A DNA stretch of 64,000 bases from Arcanobacterium_A hippocoleae_A (GCA_040360365.1 CP136412.1), one strand, 5' to 3'. Positions 1 to 9,724 are shown, counted from the first letter of the stretch. Translations and numbers: made by a program. Notes: generated from the letters alone by a model not told the origin.

Positions 1-2
1 AG

Positions 3-1493
3 CTTGGAGTGCTGCGGCAAAGCTTGAAATCTGCTGAAGATGAGGTTGTGCGCAATCAGGAACGGCAAGAAAAAATTGCGCAAGAACTGGAAAATCGCCA
101 AAGCGAACTCGCTGAACTAACCGCACAGCAAGACGAAATGAACCAGCAACCTGAAGACAACAAATCCCGTCTTGCCGATCTTACTAAAGAACGCGAAGCT
201 GCGCACAAACTTACTATCGCTGCACGCACAGATGAAACGCAGGCGCGGCTGACTTTGCGGACAAAAGAGGAACGGCTGCGTGCCATTTCTGGAAAGAGTG
301 CAGCGCTGGAAAATCAGGCGCAGGCAGTGGAAGCGCGGATTGCGCAAGAGGAGCGGCAGGCAGCACGGCGAGCTGAACTTGCTGCTGCAACTGCGCGAAT
401 CAGTCAAACGGCACGGTTGGCGCTTGCCCATGCCCAAGAGCTCCTCACCGCCATTACGGTGCAGCGGCAAGAAGCTGAAAATGAGCGCGCCGTACAAGAC
501 ACAAACCTGAGTCAGAGCCGCAAAGATTTAGAAAACTTACAGACTGAGCAGCGAACCTTGGATGAACTCGCACATCGGCGGGAACTTGCGCTTGCACAGC
601 TTCGCGCGCATTACGAGCAGCTTTCAGCGAAAGCAATTGACGATTTAGGAATGGAAGCCCAGACGTTAATTGACGAGTATGGTCCGCATTTGATGATTGA
701 AATTGACGGCGGTATTGACGCTGGAGGCAATAATAACAGCAGCACCGCACCGGAATCTGATGGCCGGAAACATAATTCGAAAATCAAAAACGCTGCAAAT
801 GTAAATACTGAAGCAAAAAAACAGATCCCTTTTGTCCGTGCTGAACAGGAAAAACGGCTTGCACGTGCCGAGCGTGATTTAGCACGGCTCGGAAAAATTA
901 ATCCGCTTGCCTTAGAAGAACATGCAGCTTTGGAGGAACGCCAGAGATTCCTCACCGAGCAGCTGCAAGACCTGCGCCGCTCGCGTGAAGATTTACTGAA
1001 AATCGTACGTGATATTGATCAGCGGGTAAATGAAGTTATGAGCAGTGCGTTTGCTGATGTCGCAAGTGAATTCACAAAGACTTTCGCGCGGCTTTTCCCC
1101 GGCGGGGAAGGGCAGCTGCGCCTTACAGATCCAGATTCTCCGCTCACCACAGGCATTGATATCGAAGCGCGGCCTCCAGGCAAACGGGTAAAACGGCTCT
1201 CGTTGCTTTCGGGAGGTGAACGTTCGCTAACTGCCGTCGCATTCCTTGTCTCAATTTTTAAGGCCCGCCCGTCGCCGTTTTATGTAATGGATGAAGTGGA
1301 AGCAGCTCTAGACGATGTGAATCTTTCACGGTTAATCGAAATTTTCAAAGAACTGCAGGATAGTTCGCAGCTGCTGGTGATTACACATCAAAAGCGGACG
1401 ATGGAAATTGCCGATGCGCTCTACGGTGTAGCAATGAAAGAACAGGGAGTGAGCACGGTAATCTCGCAGCGTTTACAGGAGATTGTTGAATAA
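3..1493 (+). CDS. smc: Chromosome partition protein Smc, C-terminal part (5' end outside window)
   Basis: This is the C-terminal third of the SMC ATPase that organises and segregates the chromosome together with ScpA and ScpB. The reading frame is open to the window edge, so about 495 residues are visible of a family length near 1,180. The first 390 or so residues are mostly long charged coiled coil, rich in Glu, Gln, Arg and Ala. The C-terminal head follows, with the ABC signature LSGGE near residue 400 and Walker B YVMDEVEAALDD near 425-437, then the H-loop ITHQKRTM. A low-complexity Asn/Ser/Lys-rich insert lies near residues 238-275 inside the coiled coil. ftsY and ffh lie downstream, as is common in actinobacteria. 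Identity is secure; only the start is missing. Confidence 0.95.
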   Translation, partial: LGVLRQSLKSAEDEVVRNQERQEKIAQELENRQSELAELTAQQDEMNQQPEDNKSRLADLTKEREAAHKLTIAARTDETQARLTLRTKEERLRAISGKSAALENQAQAVEARIAQEERQAARRAELAAATARISQTARLALAHAQELLTAITVQRQEAENERAVQDTNLSQSRKDLENLQTEQRTLDELAHRRELALAQLRAHYEQLSAKAIDDLGMEAQTLIDEYGPHLMIEIDGGIDAGGNNNSSTAPESDGRKHNSKIKNAANVNTEAKKQIPFVRAEQEKRLARAERDLARLGKINPLALEEHAALEERQRFLTEQLQDLRRSREDLLKIVRDIDQRVNEVMSSAFADVASEFTKTFARLFPGGEGQLRLTDPDSPLTTGIDIEARPPGKRVKRLSLLSGGERSLTAVAFLVSIFKARPSPFYVMDEVEAALDDVNLSRLIEIFKELQDSSQLLVITHQKRTMEIADALYGVAMKEQGVSTVISQRLQEIVE

Positions 1494-1641
1494 TTGCACT
1501 CGTGAAAACAGCTTGGAAATCCGGCAGAATTTCTGATGGCAAAATGCCGGGTCCAGTGCTGAAAACGGCAATGAACTAAATGTGCGCAAATTCGCGTAGT
1601 TTTGCAAGGCGCCGACGGGCGGGAACAGTAATAATTGGAAT

Positions 1642-2349
1642 ATGCCGTTCGTTATTATTTCGCTCATTATTGTGCTTGTGCTTTCTGGGGTTGCACTGTA
1701 TTTTGTGCGCCGAAAAAGTAGCGGGCAGACGGAAGAATTAGTTGAAGAGACGCTTGACGCATGGCGGAATAATGAACTGAAAAACACTGAATTCGAAGTG
1801 CAGATATCGCATGGGTCGGTAGCTGATTTGTTCGATACTTTCGAAGAAGATTCCCGTGATAGTTTTCTTGCTATTGATGAAATAAATGCTGCAGTGCAGG
1901 AAGTTGCGAATTATGCGCCAAAGTTTCGGCGAAAGCACAGCCGGCTGGCAGCTGCAGAAAATGATACTGCGGATACTGAACCGGATAATATTTCAGAAAC
2001 GGATGAGCCGGTAAAGTCTGATGAGATATCTGCAGATAAGATATCTGCAGAATCAGCGACGGCTGTGCAGACAGCGATACCTGAAACACCGAAAACGGCA
2101 GAAACGGTGAAAATTGATAGTTCGGATACGAACACACATCATACAGATAGCTTAAATGCTTCAGATAACTCACATCAGCCGGTTGGGCCTGATGATACTT
2201 CGGTAGTTTCAGAAAGTAATTTTCCTGATTCAGTGCGTGTATCGCAGGAGTTGGAAAACAGTTCGCCAGAGTTAGACAGCAGCTCTTTAGCTGAAACAGA
2301 TGCTTCCTCTGAGCTGCAAAATAAGACTGGATCAGATTCTGCTGAGTAA
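1642..2349 (+). CDS. Single-pass membrane protein with acidic disordered tail, unknown function
   Basis: I do not recognise this 235-residue protein. Residues 3-23 form one strongly hydrophobic segment followed by Arg-Arg-Lys, so it should be anchored with the rest in the cytoplasm. Residues 30-100 are mixed and could fold. From about 105 to the end the sequence is Ser, Glu, Asp and Thr rich and predicted disordered. It lies between smc and ftsY and is followed by a strong terminator, so it may be the last gene of the smc transcript. The anchor-plus-acidic-tail layout resembles the N-terminus of FtsY next door, but no GTPase domain is present. Start ATG chosen as the first in frame; its ribosome site is weak. 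Confidence 0.6.
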   Translation: MPFVIISLIIVLVLSGVALYFVRRKSSGQTEELVEETLDAWRNNELKNTEFEVQISHGSVADLFDTFEEDSRDSFLAIDEINAAVQEVANYAPKFRRKHSRLAAAENDTADTEPDNISETDEPVKSDEISADKISAESATAVQTAIPETPKTAETVKIDSSDTNTHHTDSLNASDNSHQPVGPDDTSVVSESNFPDSVRVSQELENSSPELDSSSLAETDASSELQNKTGSDSAE

Positions 2350-2423
2350 AACAAAAAATCTGAGTTAAACTGAAACCAGCGTTATTTGTATTTCGTGCTG
2401 GAGCTGCCTGAGATAGATCCTTT

Positions 2424-2454
2424 CCCCATAGCTGGGCTATGGGGTTTTCTTTCT
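2424..2454 (+). terminator. Rho-independent terminator between the membrane protein and ftsY
   Basis: A perfect 9-bp stem (CCCCATAGC / GCTATGGGG) with a 3-nt loop is followed by TTTTCTTTCT. It makes any ftsY start upstream of it (for example the TTG at 2386) unlikely and implies a separate ftsY promoter downstream; TATGCT at 2484-2489 is a possible -10. Confidence 0.85.
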
Positions 2455-2511
2455 GTGCTGCCAGCAGATAGACTAAAACTAGTTATGCTCAGTTTTTCTA
2501 AGGATTGGCCC

Positions 2512-3776
2512 GTGGAATTTATTCAAAACAATCTGATGTATATTATCGCCGCGATTCTTGTATTAGCGGTTCTTGGATCCGTTGCTGGGATTATGCGAAT
2601 TCGCTCAAAAAATCAGCAGCACAAATTACCGCGCGCTGCGCAGCCGCAAAAGCAGCTTCTGGAAAGCTATATCGAAGAAGCTGAAGTTATTGAAGATGTG
2701 CCGCTGCCGGAAGCGAAAGCGGAACCGGAATTGAAAAGCGAGTCCGCGGCTGCAGAAAATAAACCGGAGCTTTCAACTGAAAATAAATTTTCTGAAAATT
2801 CCGCAGACGTTTCTGAGTTATCGGCGCAATATGAAGTTCCGGAGTCAGTGCCTTCCCGAATGCAGCGTTTGCGGGCGCGCCTGGCAAAAGGCGGAAGTTT
2901 AGGAAATCGATTCTTTCGATTCTTTCACGAGCCGAACTTTCTGCCCGTGACTGGGAAGAAATCGAAGAAAAGCTGTTAATGGCAGATGTCGGATTGGATG
3001 CTTCAACTGAGCTGCTTGAAAATTTACAGCGGGAAATCAAAGTGAACGGTACTGCTGATGCTGCCGCAGTGAAACGGCTGCTGCGTGCAGAATTGCTGCG
3101 TGCGGTACAAATTGATGCTTCCCGTGAACTCAATCTTGATACGCAAACTGCTGAAAACGGCAGTAAACTACCAGCGCCAATTCTGATGGTAGGTGTAAAC
3201 GGTACCGGGAAAACTACTACTACCGGTAAGCTTGCCCGTCTGCTCGTTGCTGAGGGAAAGCAGGTTGTGCTCGGGGCTGCTGATACGTTCCGTGCGGCGG
3301 CAGCTGATCAGCTGCAAACTTGGGGCGAACGTGTAGACGTGCCGGTCGTTCGGGCAGACAAAGACGGTGCTGATCCTGCTTCTGTGGCATTTGAAGCAGT
3401 AAAGGTTTCGCGTGAAAACGGAGCTGATGTGGTGATCGTTGATACCGCAGGGCGCTTACAAAATAAGGCCGGATTGATGGACGAGCTTGGCAAAATCAAG
3501 CGCGTAATGGAAAAACAGGCGCCAGTGCGTGAAGTGCTGCTTGTGCTTGATGCTACAACCGGGCAAAATGGGATGCAGCAGGCGAAAGTGTTCGCTGAAG
3601 TCGCAAATATTACCGGAATTGTGCTGTCGAAGCTTGATGGAACTGCGAAAGGCGGCATCGTGATTTCGGTACAGCGTGAACTCGGAGTACCGGTGAAATT
3701 CATCGGGCTCGGCGAGGGCGCAGACGATCTTGCTCCATTCGATCCAGAAAATTTTGTTGATTCTCTGCTTGCCTGA
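2512..3776 (+). CDS. ftsY: Signal recognition particle receptor FtsY (one apparent 1-nt deletion)
   Basis: FtsY is the membrane-associated GTPase that receives SRP-ribosome complexes. GTG at 2512 is chosen because AAGG lies just upstream and a terminator separates it from the earlier in-frame TTG; ATG 2485 is an alternative. The protein has an N-terminal membrane segment (about residues 9-27), an acidic Glu-rich linker, then the NG domain. The G1 loop GVNGTGKTTTTGKLA is near residue 227, followed by ADTFRAAAADQL, DTAGRLQNK, and SKLDGTAKGG. The frame breaks near 2908-2911. Adding one base joins LGNR to ILSILSRAELSARDWEEIEE, the expected N-domain sequence, so the break is almost certainly a sequence error in an essential gene. 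Confidence 0.92.
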
Positions 3777-3922
3777 TTTACTTTTCCGGCGATGCATGAG
3801 TTTACAGATACCAGCGGGAGACAAATCTTGAAATAAATTCACAACCGTGCACCTGAAACTCAGGCAAGCGCCTCTGATAATCCCTCAATTCGTCACAAAA
3901 TAAGCAATACCAAGGAAAATAG

Positions 3923-5504
3923 ATGTTTAACTCGCTTTCAGATCGTATTACAAACTCACTGCGAAATTTGCGGAAGCAAGGCCGGCTCAGTGAAGCAGAT
4001 GTCGAAGCAGTCATTTCTGATATTCGGCGCGCACTTCTTGATGCTGATGCAGCGCTCCCTGTGGTGCGTTCCTTCACTGCGGCAGTGCGGGAAAAAGCTG
4101 TTGGTGCGCTGGTTTCGAAAGCGCTTAATCCAGCCCAACAGGTTGTAAAGATTGTTAATGAAGAGTTAATTGCAGTACTTGGCGGAGAGACCCGCGAGCT
4201 GAATTGGGCGCAGCACGGTCCCACAGTGATTATGCTTGCTGGTCTGCAAGGTGCGGGTAAAACCACGCTTGCTGGAAAGCTGGGCAGATGGCTGCGTACA
4301 CAAAATAAACAAACTTTGCTGGTAGCTTCCGATTTGCAGCGTCCGAATGCGGTAAATCAATTGCAAGTAGTAGGGGCGCAGGCTGGCGTAGAAGTCTGGG
4401 CGCCGCAGCCGGGCAACGGAATCGGTGATCCAGTGGAAGTGGCTCGCAGCGGTGTGGCTTACGCGCGGGAAAATGGGTTTCACGTGGTTGTGGTCGATAC
4501 CGCTGGCCGGCTCGGTATCGACGAAGAAATGATGCAGCAGGCACGGGATATTCGCGATGCAGTAAATCCAGCTGAAATCTTGTTTGTACTTGATGCAATG
4601 GTCGGGCAAGATGCCGTCAATACTTCGATTGCTTTCCGTGACGGTGTTGGCTTTACCGGCGTAGTACTATCGAAGCTGGATGGTGATGCGCGCGGCGGTG
4701 CAGCGCTTTCGGTCCGCGGTGTTACCGGGCAGCCGGTACTTTTCGCATCTACTGGTGAAAAACTTGATGCTTTTGAACGTTTCCACGCTGACCGGATGGC
4801 TTCCCGAATCCTCGATATGGGTGATCTACTCACACTGATTGAGCAGGCTGAGCGCACATGGGACGCGAATGAAGCCGAAGATCTCGCTGCAAAAATGGCG
4901 AAAGGTACATTCACTCTTGATGATTTCCTAGAGCAACTTGAGCAGATGCGCAAGATGGGCTCAATGAAGAAAATCATGGGGATGCTTCCAGGTATGAATC
5001 AATACCGGGAAGCACTCGATAATTTTGATGAACGCGAAATTGACCGTCAGGTAGCGATCGTGCGTTCGATGACGAAAGCTGAGCGCACTGATCCTGCGAT
5101 TCTCGACGGTTCGCGCCGGCGGCGAATCGCAAAAGGTTCGGGTACGAGTGTGCCGGAAGTTAATTCCCTGATGGATCGCTTCCTTGCCGCGAAGAAGATG
5201 ATGCAGCAGGTTTCGCGCGGCGGGATGCCGAATATTCCAGGAATGCCGAATATTCCCGGGATGCCGGGGATGGGCGGCGGATATACGAAGAAGCAAAAGA
5301 AAAAGCGAATAAGCGTATTTCCGGAGGTAAAAAGGGCGTTCTGGAAATCCGGCGAAGCGCCGGCAGCAAGAACTTGCTGCCCAGCGGGAAGCTGCGCAAG
5401 GCGGTGCTGTGAAATCGGGAAGTGCTTTCGGCAGATTACCGGCAGGCAGCCCGAGTAGTGCCCAAGATGTTGATTTGGATGCGTTGAAACAGTTCCTGCG
5501 CTGA
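3923..5504 (+). CDS. ffh: Signal recognition particle GTPase Ffh (two apparent 1-nt deletions in the tail)
   Basis: Ffh binds 4.5S RNA and signal sequences and docks on FtsY. ATG 3923 begins MFNSLSDRITNSLRNLR, the canonical N domain. The G1 loop GLQGAGKTTLAGKLG starts at residue 107, with DTAGRLGIDEEMM and LSKLDGDARGG further on. The Met-rich M domain follows (GTFTLDDFLEQLEQMRKMG, MKKIMGMLPG). In the tail the frame is lost near 5308 and again near 5337. One added base at each point restores NKRISGGKKGRSGNPAKRRQQ and a natural end DVDLDALKQFLR at 5504, giving about 527 residues. Without repair the last 40 residues are Cys/Arg-rich nonsense. The function is certain. Confidence 0.95.
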
Positions 5505-5591
5505 AAAATAGTGCGGAGCGCACTGGATTTTCGAGCAGGATTCAGGGAGCGGGATGCAGCAAACTATTTAGCGCTGGAGACGGGGGTACAG

Positions 5592-6728
5592 ATGACGATT
5601 TATCATCTCAGCGGCGAACTTCGCGGTACAGCTCTGCGGGAAGCATGGATTGCGGCAGGTGTGCTGCACCATGAAAACCCGCTTGGGCGCGGCAGCAAAA
5701 AATTCAGCGATATCGGCGCTGACGGCACAATTGCTGGCACAGCTGTTAATCTGCCTGAATCCGTCGTCGAAATAAATGGTTTTATCTATCCGGGGCTGCT
5801 TGATACACATACGCATATTGGCATGAATCATGGGGCAGCAGCGCCAAGTGATGCGCAGATGCGGCAACGGCTGGAAATTTGCGCAAAACATGGCGTAACT
5901 GCAATTCGTGATTCGGGCGGGCAGCGTAATCCGAATGAGGTTGCGTGTATCGGCTTGCCGAAAGTGATTCACTGCGGGCAGCATATTGCACGGCGCAAAC
6001 GTTATACCAGATATTTAGCGGTAGAAGCGGAACCGGGTGATCTGCTTGCGGAAGTTGAAGTGCAGGCAGCGAAATCGGATGGGTGGATTAAAATTATCGG
6101 TGATTGGATTGACCGTGAACAAGGTGATCTCACGCCGCTTTGGGAAGCCGATTTACTGCAAGCAGCTGTGGAGCGTGCCCATGAGTTGGGCGTAAAAGTC
6201 ACGGTCCATACTTTTGCTGCCGAGACGGTTCCAATGATTTTAGCTGCTGGTGCGGATGGAATCGAGCATGGCACCGGTATGAGTTTTGCGGAAATTGAAA
6301 TGGCGCGTGAGGCGGGAATCGTCTTAACTCCGACGGTAAATCAAATTTCACGTTTCCCGGAGTTTGCTGCGGCTGGGCACAGATTTCCGGTCTATCAAAA
6401 GCGGATGCTTGGGATGAATCTTCAGCGGAGTGAACATCTGCAGATGTTTGTGGATGCGGGAATTGATTTGCTGATGGGGTCGGATACGGCAGAAGATGTG
6501 GCAGAGCGCGGGCTGTGGGTGGAATTAGAAACTGCCGTGGCGAATGGGATGCCAGCTGATACGGTGATGGCTGCAGCTTCGTGGCGCGGGCGTGAGCTCT
6601 TAGGTTTTGATACGTGGGGTGCAGGTGCCCCAGCTGACTTTGTAGTTTATGAAACTGACCCAGAGCAGGATATCACTGTTGTTTCTCGCCCGAAACACGT
6701 ATTTATCGACGGGATTGAAATATTTTGA
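5592..6728 (+). CDS. Amidohydrolase of the imidazolonepropionase-like (COG1228) group
   Basis: A metal-dependent TIM-barrel hydrolase of 378 residues. The metal-site pattern is complete: DTHTH (His73, His75), TVHTFAAE (His206), IEHGTG (His226) and GSDT (Asp298). The N- and C-terminal beta-sandwich segments that frame the barrel are present. ATG 5592 is preferred because GGAGACGGGGG precedes it; an upstream GTG at 5511 lies almost on the ffh stop and lacks support. Substrate is unknown; relatives hydrolyse cyclic amides or dipeptides. It probably shares a transcript with ffh, 87 bp upstream. No signal peptide, so cytoplasmic. A degenerate copy of its residues 245-265 lies at 6973-7035. Confidence 0.85.
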   Translation: MTIYHLSGELRGTALREAWIAAGVLHHENPLGRGSKKFSDIGADGTIAGTAVNLPESVVEINGFIYPGLLDTHTHIGMNHGAAAPSDAQMRQRLEICAKHGVTAIRDSGGQRNPNEVACIGLPKVIHCGQHIARRKRYTRYLAVEAEPGDLLAEVEVQAAKSDGWIKIIGDWIDREQGDLTPLWEADLLQAAVERAHELGVKVTVHTFAAETVPMILAAGADGIEHGTGMSFAEIEMAREAGIVLTPTVNQISRFPEFAAAGHRFPVYQKRMLGMNLQRSEHLQMFVDAGIDLLMGSDTAEDVAERGLWVELETAVANGMPADTVMAAASWRGRELLGFDTWGAGAPADFVVYETDPEQDITVVSRPKHVFIDGIEIF

Positions 6729-6972
6729 AAAATTTTACATGCATCCTGCAGCCGCGCTAAACGCAACGAAACTCTGAATGCTTCAGATAATCGATTTTTT
6801 ATTGACTAAAACTAGTAATTGCATTGAAATAACAGCAAATGTTGGATTAAGTTATCAACATTTGTCTATGTTGTGATGCGCATAAAGAGATTGCAGGAGA
6901 ATGTCAATAAGTCTTAAGTCCTAGGTTTGTGACGCGATAAGCTACGCGCCATTTGGATTGTGTAATGCTGGG

Positions 6973-7035
6973 GTGTTGCTTACTCCGACGGTGAATCAAA
7001 TTTCGCGTTTTTCTGAATTTGCGGTAGCTGATGGG
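6973..7035 (+). pseudogene. Remnant of a second amidohydrolase gene
   Basis: These 63 bases translate to VLLTPTVNQISRFSEFAVADG, nearly the same as VLTPTVNQISRFPEFAAAG in the intact amidohydrolase (about 6325-6380), with several synonymous base changes. Nothing recognisable flanks it on either side, so it looks like the last readable piece of a decayed paralogue or a diverged duplication. The rest of the 6729-7112 gap shows no gene. Confidence 0.65.
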
Positions 7036-7112
7036 AAGTTTCAAGATAACGCCAGCAGATGGCGGTAATGAATGCAAGACGTAATGCGTATGAGATTTAT
7101 TCAGGAGTGGCA

Positions 7113-8102
7113 TCACATTTGCGCCGGCGGTTTGATTGCATCATTTGCGCGCATCAGCGGAACATACCCGCAGGGGATATCTTCATATGATGCCGGATCG
7201 CTGATTGGCTCGATATGGATTGCAACTTCGCAGTTCTCAAGAGCATTTTGGATCGCAGCTTCGATTTGCATCGCCAAATCATGGCCAGCCTTTACCGTCC
7301 AATCATCGGGTACCTGCATATCAAGATTTACGTAGCGGGCTCTGCCGGATACGCGGGTTTGCAACCCGTGGAATGTGATTACTCCGTCTTTTTGGAAAGT
7401 GTGCAGGATCTCGATAATGGTCGTGTTTTCTGCGGATGGGAGAGTAACATCTAGTAAGCCGGCCAGGGCGGTGCGGATCAGCCCGATCCCAATATAGATA
7501 ATGTTGAGTGCAACGGCAACAGCGAAAATCGGATCTAAAATCTCCCATCCGGTAAGCCAAATCAGCGCCACACCCAAAAGCACGCCAGCCGTCGTGATCA
7601 CGTCAGTGAGCAGATGCTTGCCGTCTGCCGTTAATGCTGGTGAAGAATATTTTTGACCGCTGCGAATCAGGTAGATCCCGACGATCAGATTTACTCCTGC
7701 GGAAATTGCTGAGATGAGCAGGCCAATGCCGAAATTATTGAGCGTGACAGGATGGAGGATTCGCTCGATTGCAGAAAAGAGGATCAGCGCGGCAGCGCCG
7801 AAAATCATTGCGCCCTCGACGGCTGCCGAAAAATATTCGGCTTTTGAACGGCCAAAAGTGAAGGAAGAATCAGCTGGTTTTGCCGCTATTTTTAGCGAAA
7901 CTAGGGCGACCACGGCAGCGACGAGATTGACCACTGACTCCATTGCGTCAGAAAGTAAGGAAACAGAGCCGACGAGAAGATATGCGCCCAGTTTGGTAGC
8001 GATCGTGACGATTGCGGCGGCAATCGAAATCCAGGCGAAACGAGTGAGATCCGCTGATTTTCCGTCTGCGTTGGTTCTGAATGATTTCTGTTGCTTTTGC
8101 AC
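7113..8102 (-). CDS. Cation diffusion facilitator family metal exporter
   Basis: A 329-residue CDF transporter that should export a divalent metal (Zn, Fe, Mn or Co) in exchange for protons. Six hydrophobic segments span roughly residues 22-205. The metal-site signature SLLSDAMESVVN lies in the second segment, and HLLTDVITT in the fifth, giving the paired Asp/His ligands of the family. FGRSKAEYFSAAVEG is the conserved loop after the second segment. The C-terminal cytoplasmic domain (about 210-310) carries the usual ferredoxin-like pattern ending CEVAIHIEP. It is divergent to the next operon, so the 240 bp upstream hold both promoters. Which metal is moved cannot be told from the sequence. Confidence 0.88.
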   Translation of the reverse strand: MQKQQKSFRTNADGKSADLTRFAWISIAAAIVTIATKLGAYLLVGSVSLLSDAMESVVNLVAAVVALVSLKIAAKPADSSFTFGRSKAEYFSAAVEGAMIFGAAALILFSAIERILHPVTLNNFGIGLLISAISAGVNLIVGIYLIRSGQKYSSPALTADGKHLLTDVITTAGVLLGVALIWLTGWEILDPIFAVAVALNIIYIGIGLIRTALAGLLDVTLPSAENTTIIEILHTFQKDGVITFHGLQTRVSGRARYVNLDMQVPDDWTVKAGHDLAMQIEAAIQNALENCEVAIHIEPISDPASYEDIPCGYVPLMRANDAIKPPAQM

Positions 8103-8283
8103 AAAGCTATCTTCCCGATTTTTACACCGTTTTGCTAGTATGCTGCAGATTTTGCGAAGAGGTATTACCCACAGTTCGGCAGTGCGAAAAGATAATTTTC
8201 GTTATTGCGTCAAGCAAAGTATTCGGCGATTTTTGCGGCGAAAACAGGTGTGAAATCGATTATTATCCAGAATATGAACAAAT

Positions 8284-8313
8284 TTGTGCAAAGGCTGCTC
8301 AAATTGCTAGTCT
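8284..8313 (+). promoter_or_regulatory. Candidate promoter of the trp-type leader and transporter
   Basis: TTGTGC (8284-8289) and TAGTCT (8308-8313) are separated by 18 nt, about 30 nt upstream of the leader-peptide ATG. Matches are moderate; it is offered because a promoter must lie between the divergent CDF gene and the leader. Confidence 0.4.
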
Positions 8314-8342
8314 CGACTTAACTCAAAAGGAAAGGAAACACC

Positions 8343-8399
8343 ATGGCGGCATCCATGATCGCGCGTTGGCGTAACTGGTTTAGTTGGCGGTCTGCCTAG
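8343..8399 (+). CDS. Tryptophan-rich leader peptide of an attenuator
   Basis: An 18-codon ORF reads MAASMIARWRNWFSWRSA and stops with TAG. It has three TGG codons within seven positions (9, 12, 15), far above chance for Trp. A strong ribosome site (AAAGGAAAGG) lies about 8 nt upstream of its ATG, and a rho-independent terminator follows 68 nt after its stop, before the transporter genes. This is the layout of a trp-operon leader: stalling at Trp codons when charged tRNA-Trp is scarce would favour read-through. The downstream genes are of the TrpXYZ transporter type, which fits. It is too short for ordinary gene finders and was read directly. Confidence 0.8.
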   Translation: MAASMIARWRNWFSWRSA

Positions 8400-8417
8400 C
8401 TAAATCGGCTTTTAGTT

Positions 8418-8444
8418 GCATGATCGCTCAACCAGAGATCATGC
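8418..8444 (+). promoter_or_regulatory. Leader hairpin between the Trp peptide and the terminator
   Basis: GCATGATC (8418-8425) pairs perfectly with GATCATGC (8437-8444). The same CATGATCGC string also occurs inside the leader peptide coding region (8354-8362) and could compete for GATCATG at 8437-8443, giving two exclusive folds depending on ribosome position. I could not identify a strand that clearly pairs with the terminator's 5' half. Confidence 0.6.
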
Positions 8445-8467
8445 AGGCGCGAAAGTTTCCATAAGTA

Positions 8468-8498
8468 AGCCCTCAGGTCTCTGCCTTGAGGGCTTTTT
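8468..8498 (+). terminator. Attenuator terminator before trpX
   Basis: AGCCCTCA (8468-8475) pairs with TGAGGGCT (8487-8494); AGG/CCT can extend the stem with one bulge, and a T run follows. It stands between the Trp leader peptide and the transporter genes, so it must be read through for their expression. Confidence 0.8.
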
Positions 8499-8575
8499 CA
8501 TTGCCGCAAAGCCGCAAAAGCTAAAACACATTGAGAGAAAACGTAAATCACATACATGCAAAGAAAGATGTACTC

Positions 8576-9724
8576 ATGAAAAAAATTAGTGCAATCGGTT
8601 CGTTTCTTATTGGCGGTTTGCTCGTGCTTGTGCTGGTAATGCCGTCTCTGCAACGCCTGCATCAACTGGAAAGCGGCACGGTTCCAGCCGCGAATACTGC
8701 AAGTAAGCAGACTTCGGGATCAAAAGCAGTAGATCTGGTACCGGAGGGATACCAGCCTGTTGGTGCAAAACGCATCACGAACAATGGAAAGACGAAAGAA
8801 ATCAAAGACGGTAGAGTCCTGAAAATTGGGATGCTGCAGTTGATGGAACACCCTTCGCTTGACGATATTCGTTATGGTCTGATCGATCAGCTGGCAAAGC
8901 GCGGATATATCAACGGGATCAACCTGGAGATAGAATATCAGCAAGGTCAGGGGGATCAGAATCTGCTGAAATCTATTTCGGATGATTTTATGGCAGACGG
9001 GAAAGATCTGCTCATCGGCATCGCCACTCCAGCTGCCCAAGCATTGATGAATGCGGCGCAAGGAGAAGTGCCCGTCGTATTCGCGGGAGTTTCTGACCCC
9101 GTTGGGGCTGGTTTGGCAAATAGCCTTGCCGGCTCAGGCAAGATGGTAGCTGGATCTACCTTTGCTTCCGCAGATAAAGAAACGCTTGAATTGATCCGGC
9201 AAATTACTCCTCAGGTCAAGACTATTGGCTTGATTTACAACACTTCTGAGCAAAATGCGGCACATCAGGTGCAGGAAATCAAGGCGCTTGCTCCAGCAGC
9301 TGGTTTTACGGTCAAGGAAGCCTCGATTACAAATACAAATGAGCTGAAGCAGGTGGCAGAGCAGCTAGTTTCGCAAGTTGATGCGCTTTTTGTGCCGGAG
9401 GATAATACCATCGCGGCTGCAATGGATACGCTTATTCCCGTCACGAATGCGGCAAAAGTGCCCGTGTATACTGTGGTCGATGCGATGGTGAAAGCTGGCG
9501 GCTTAGCAACCGTAGGCTTGAATCAATACGTCTGGGGAGCCGATTCAGGAAATGTAGTAGCAGATGTGCTAGATGGTGCAGATGTTCCTTCCTTACCCGT
9601 TAACGTCAGCAATACAAATAATACGATCGTAAATACTGATGCCGCCGCGATGCTTGGAATAACCATTCCGGAGAACATCTTGCAAATTGCCATTGATCTG
9701 GCTGCTTCGCAGAATGATAAATAG
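8576..9724 (+). CDS. trpX: ABC transporter substrate-binding protein, TrpX-like (ABC_sub_bind)
   Basis: A 382-residue extracytoplasmic binding protein of the ABC_sub_bind family (COG2984). Residues 7-24 form an N-terminal membrane segment without a lipobox cysteine, so it is probably membrane-tethered. Two lobes follow: LKIGMLQLMEHPSLDDIRYG opens the first; IGIATPAAQAL, VPVVFAGVSDPVGAG and IGLIYNTSEQNA are family-typical. It heads a three-gene operon (binding protein, permease, ATPase) in the order known for TrpXYZ of streptococci. Tryptophan as substrate is inferred from that family and from the Trp-rich leader peptide upstream. ATG 8576 begins MKKISAIGS; an earlier TTG would only add a polar extension. 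The symbol is by homology and context. Confidence 0.8.
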   Translation: MKKISAIGSFLIGGLLVLVLVMPSLQRLHQLESGTVPAANTASKQTSGSKAVDLVPEGYQPVGAKRITNNGKTKEIKDGRVLKIGMLQLMEHPSLDDIRYGLIDQLAKRGYINGINLEIEYQQGQGDQNLLKSISDDFMADGKDLLIGIATPAAQALMNAAQGEVPVVFAGVSDPVGAGLANSLAGSGKMVAGSTFASADKETLELIRQITPQVKTIGLIYNTSEQNAAHQVQEIKALAPAAGFTVKEASITNTNELKQVAEQLVSQVDALFVPEDNTIAAAMDTLIPVTNAAKVPVYTVVDAMVKAGGLATVGLNQYVWGADSGNVVADVLDGADVPSLPVNVSNTNNTIVNTDAAAMLGITIPENILQIAIDLAASQNDK

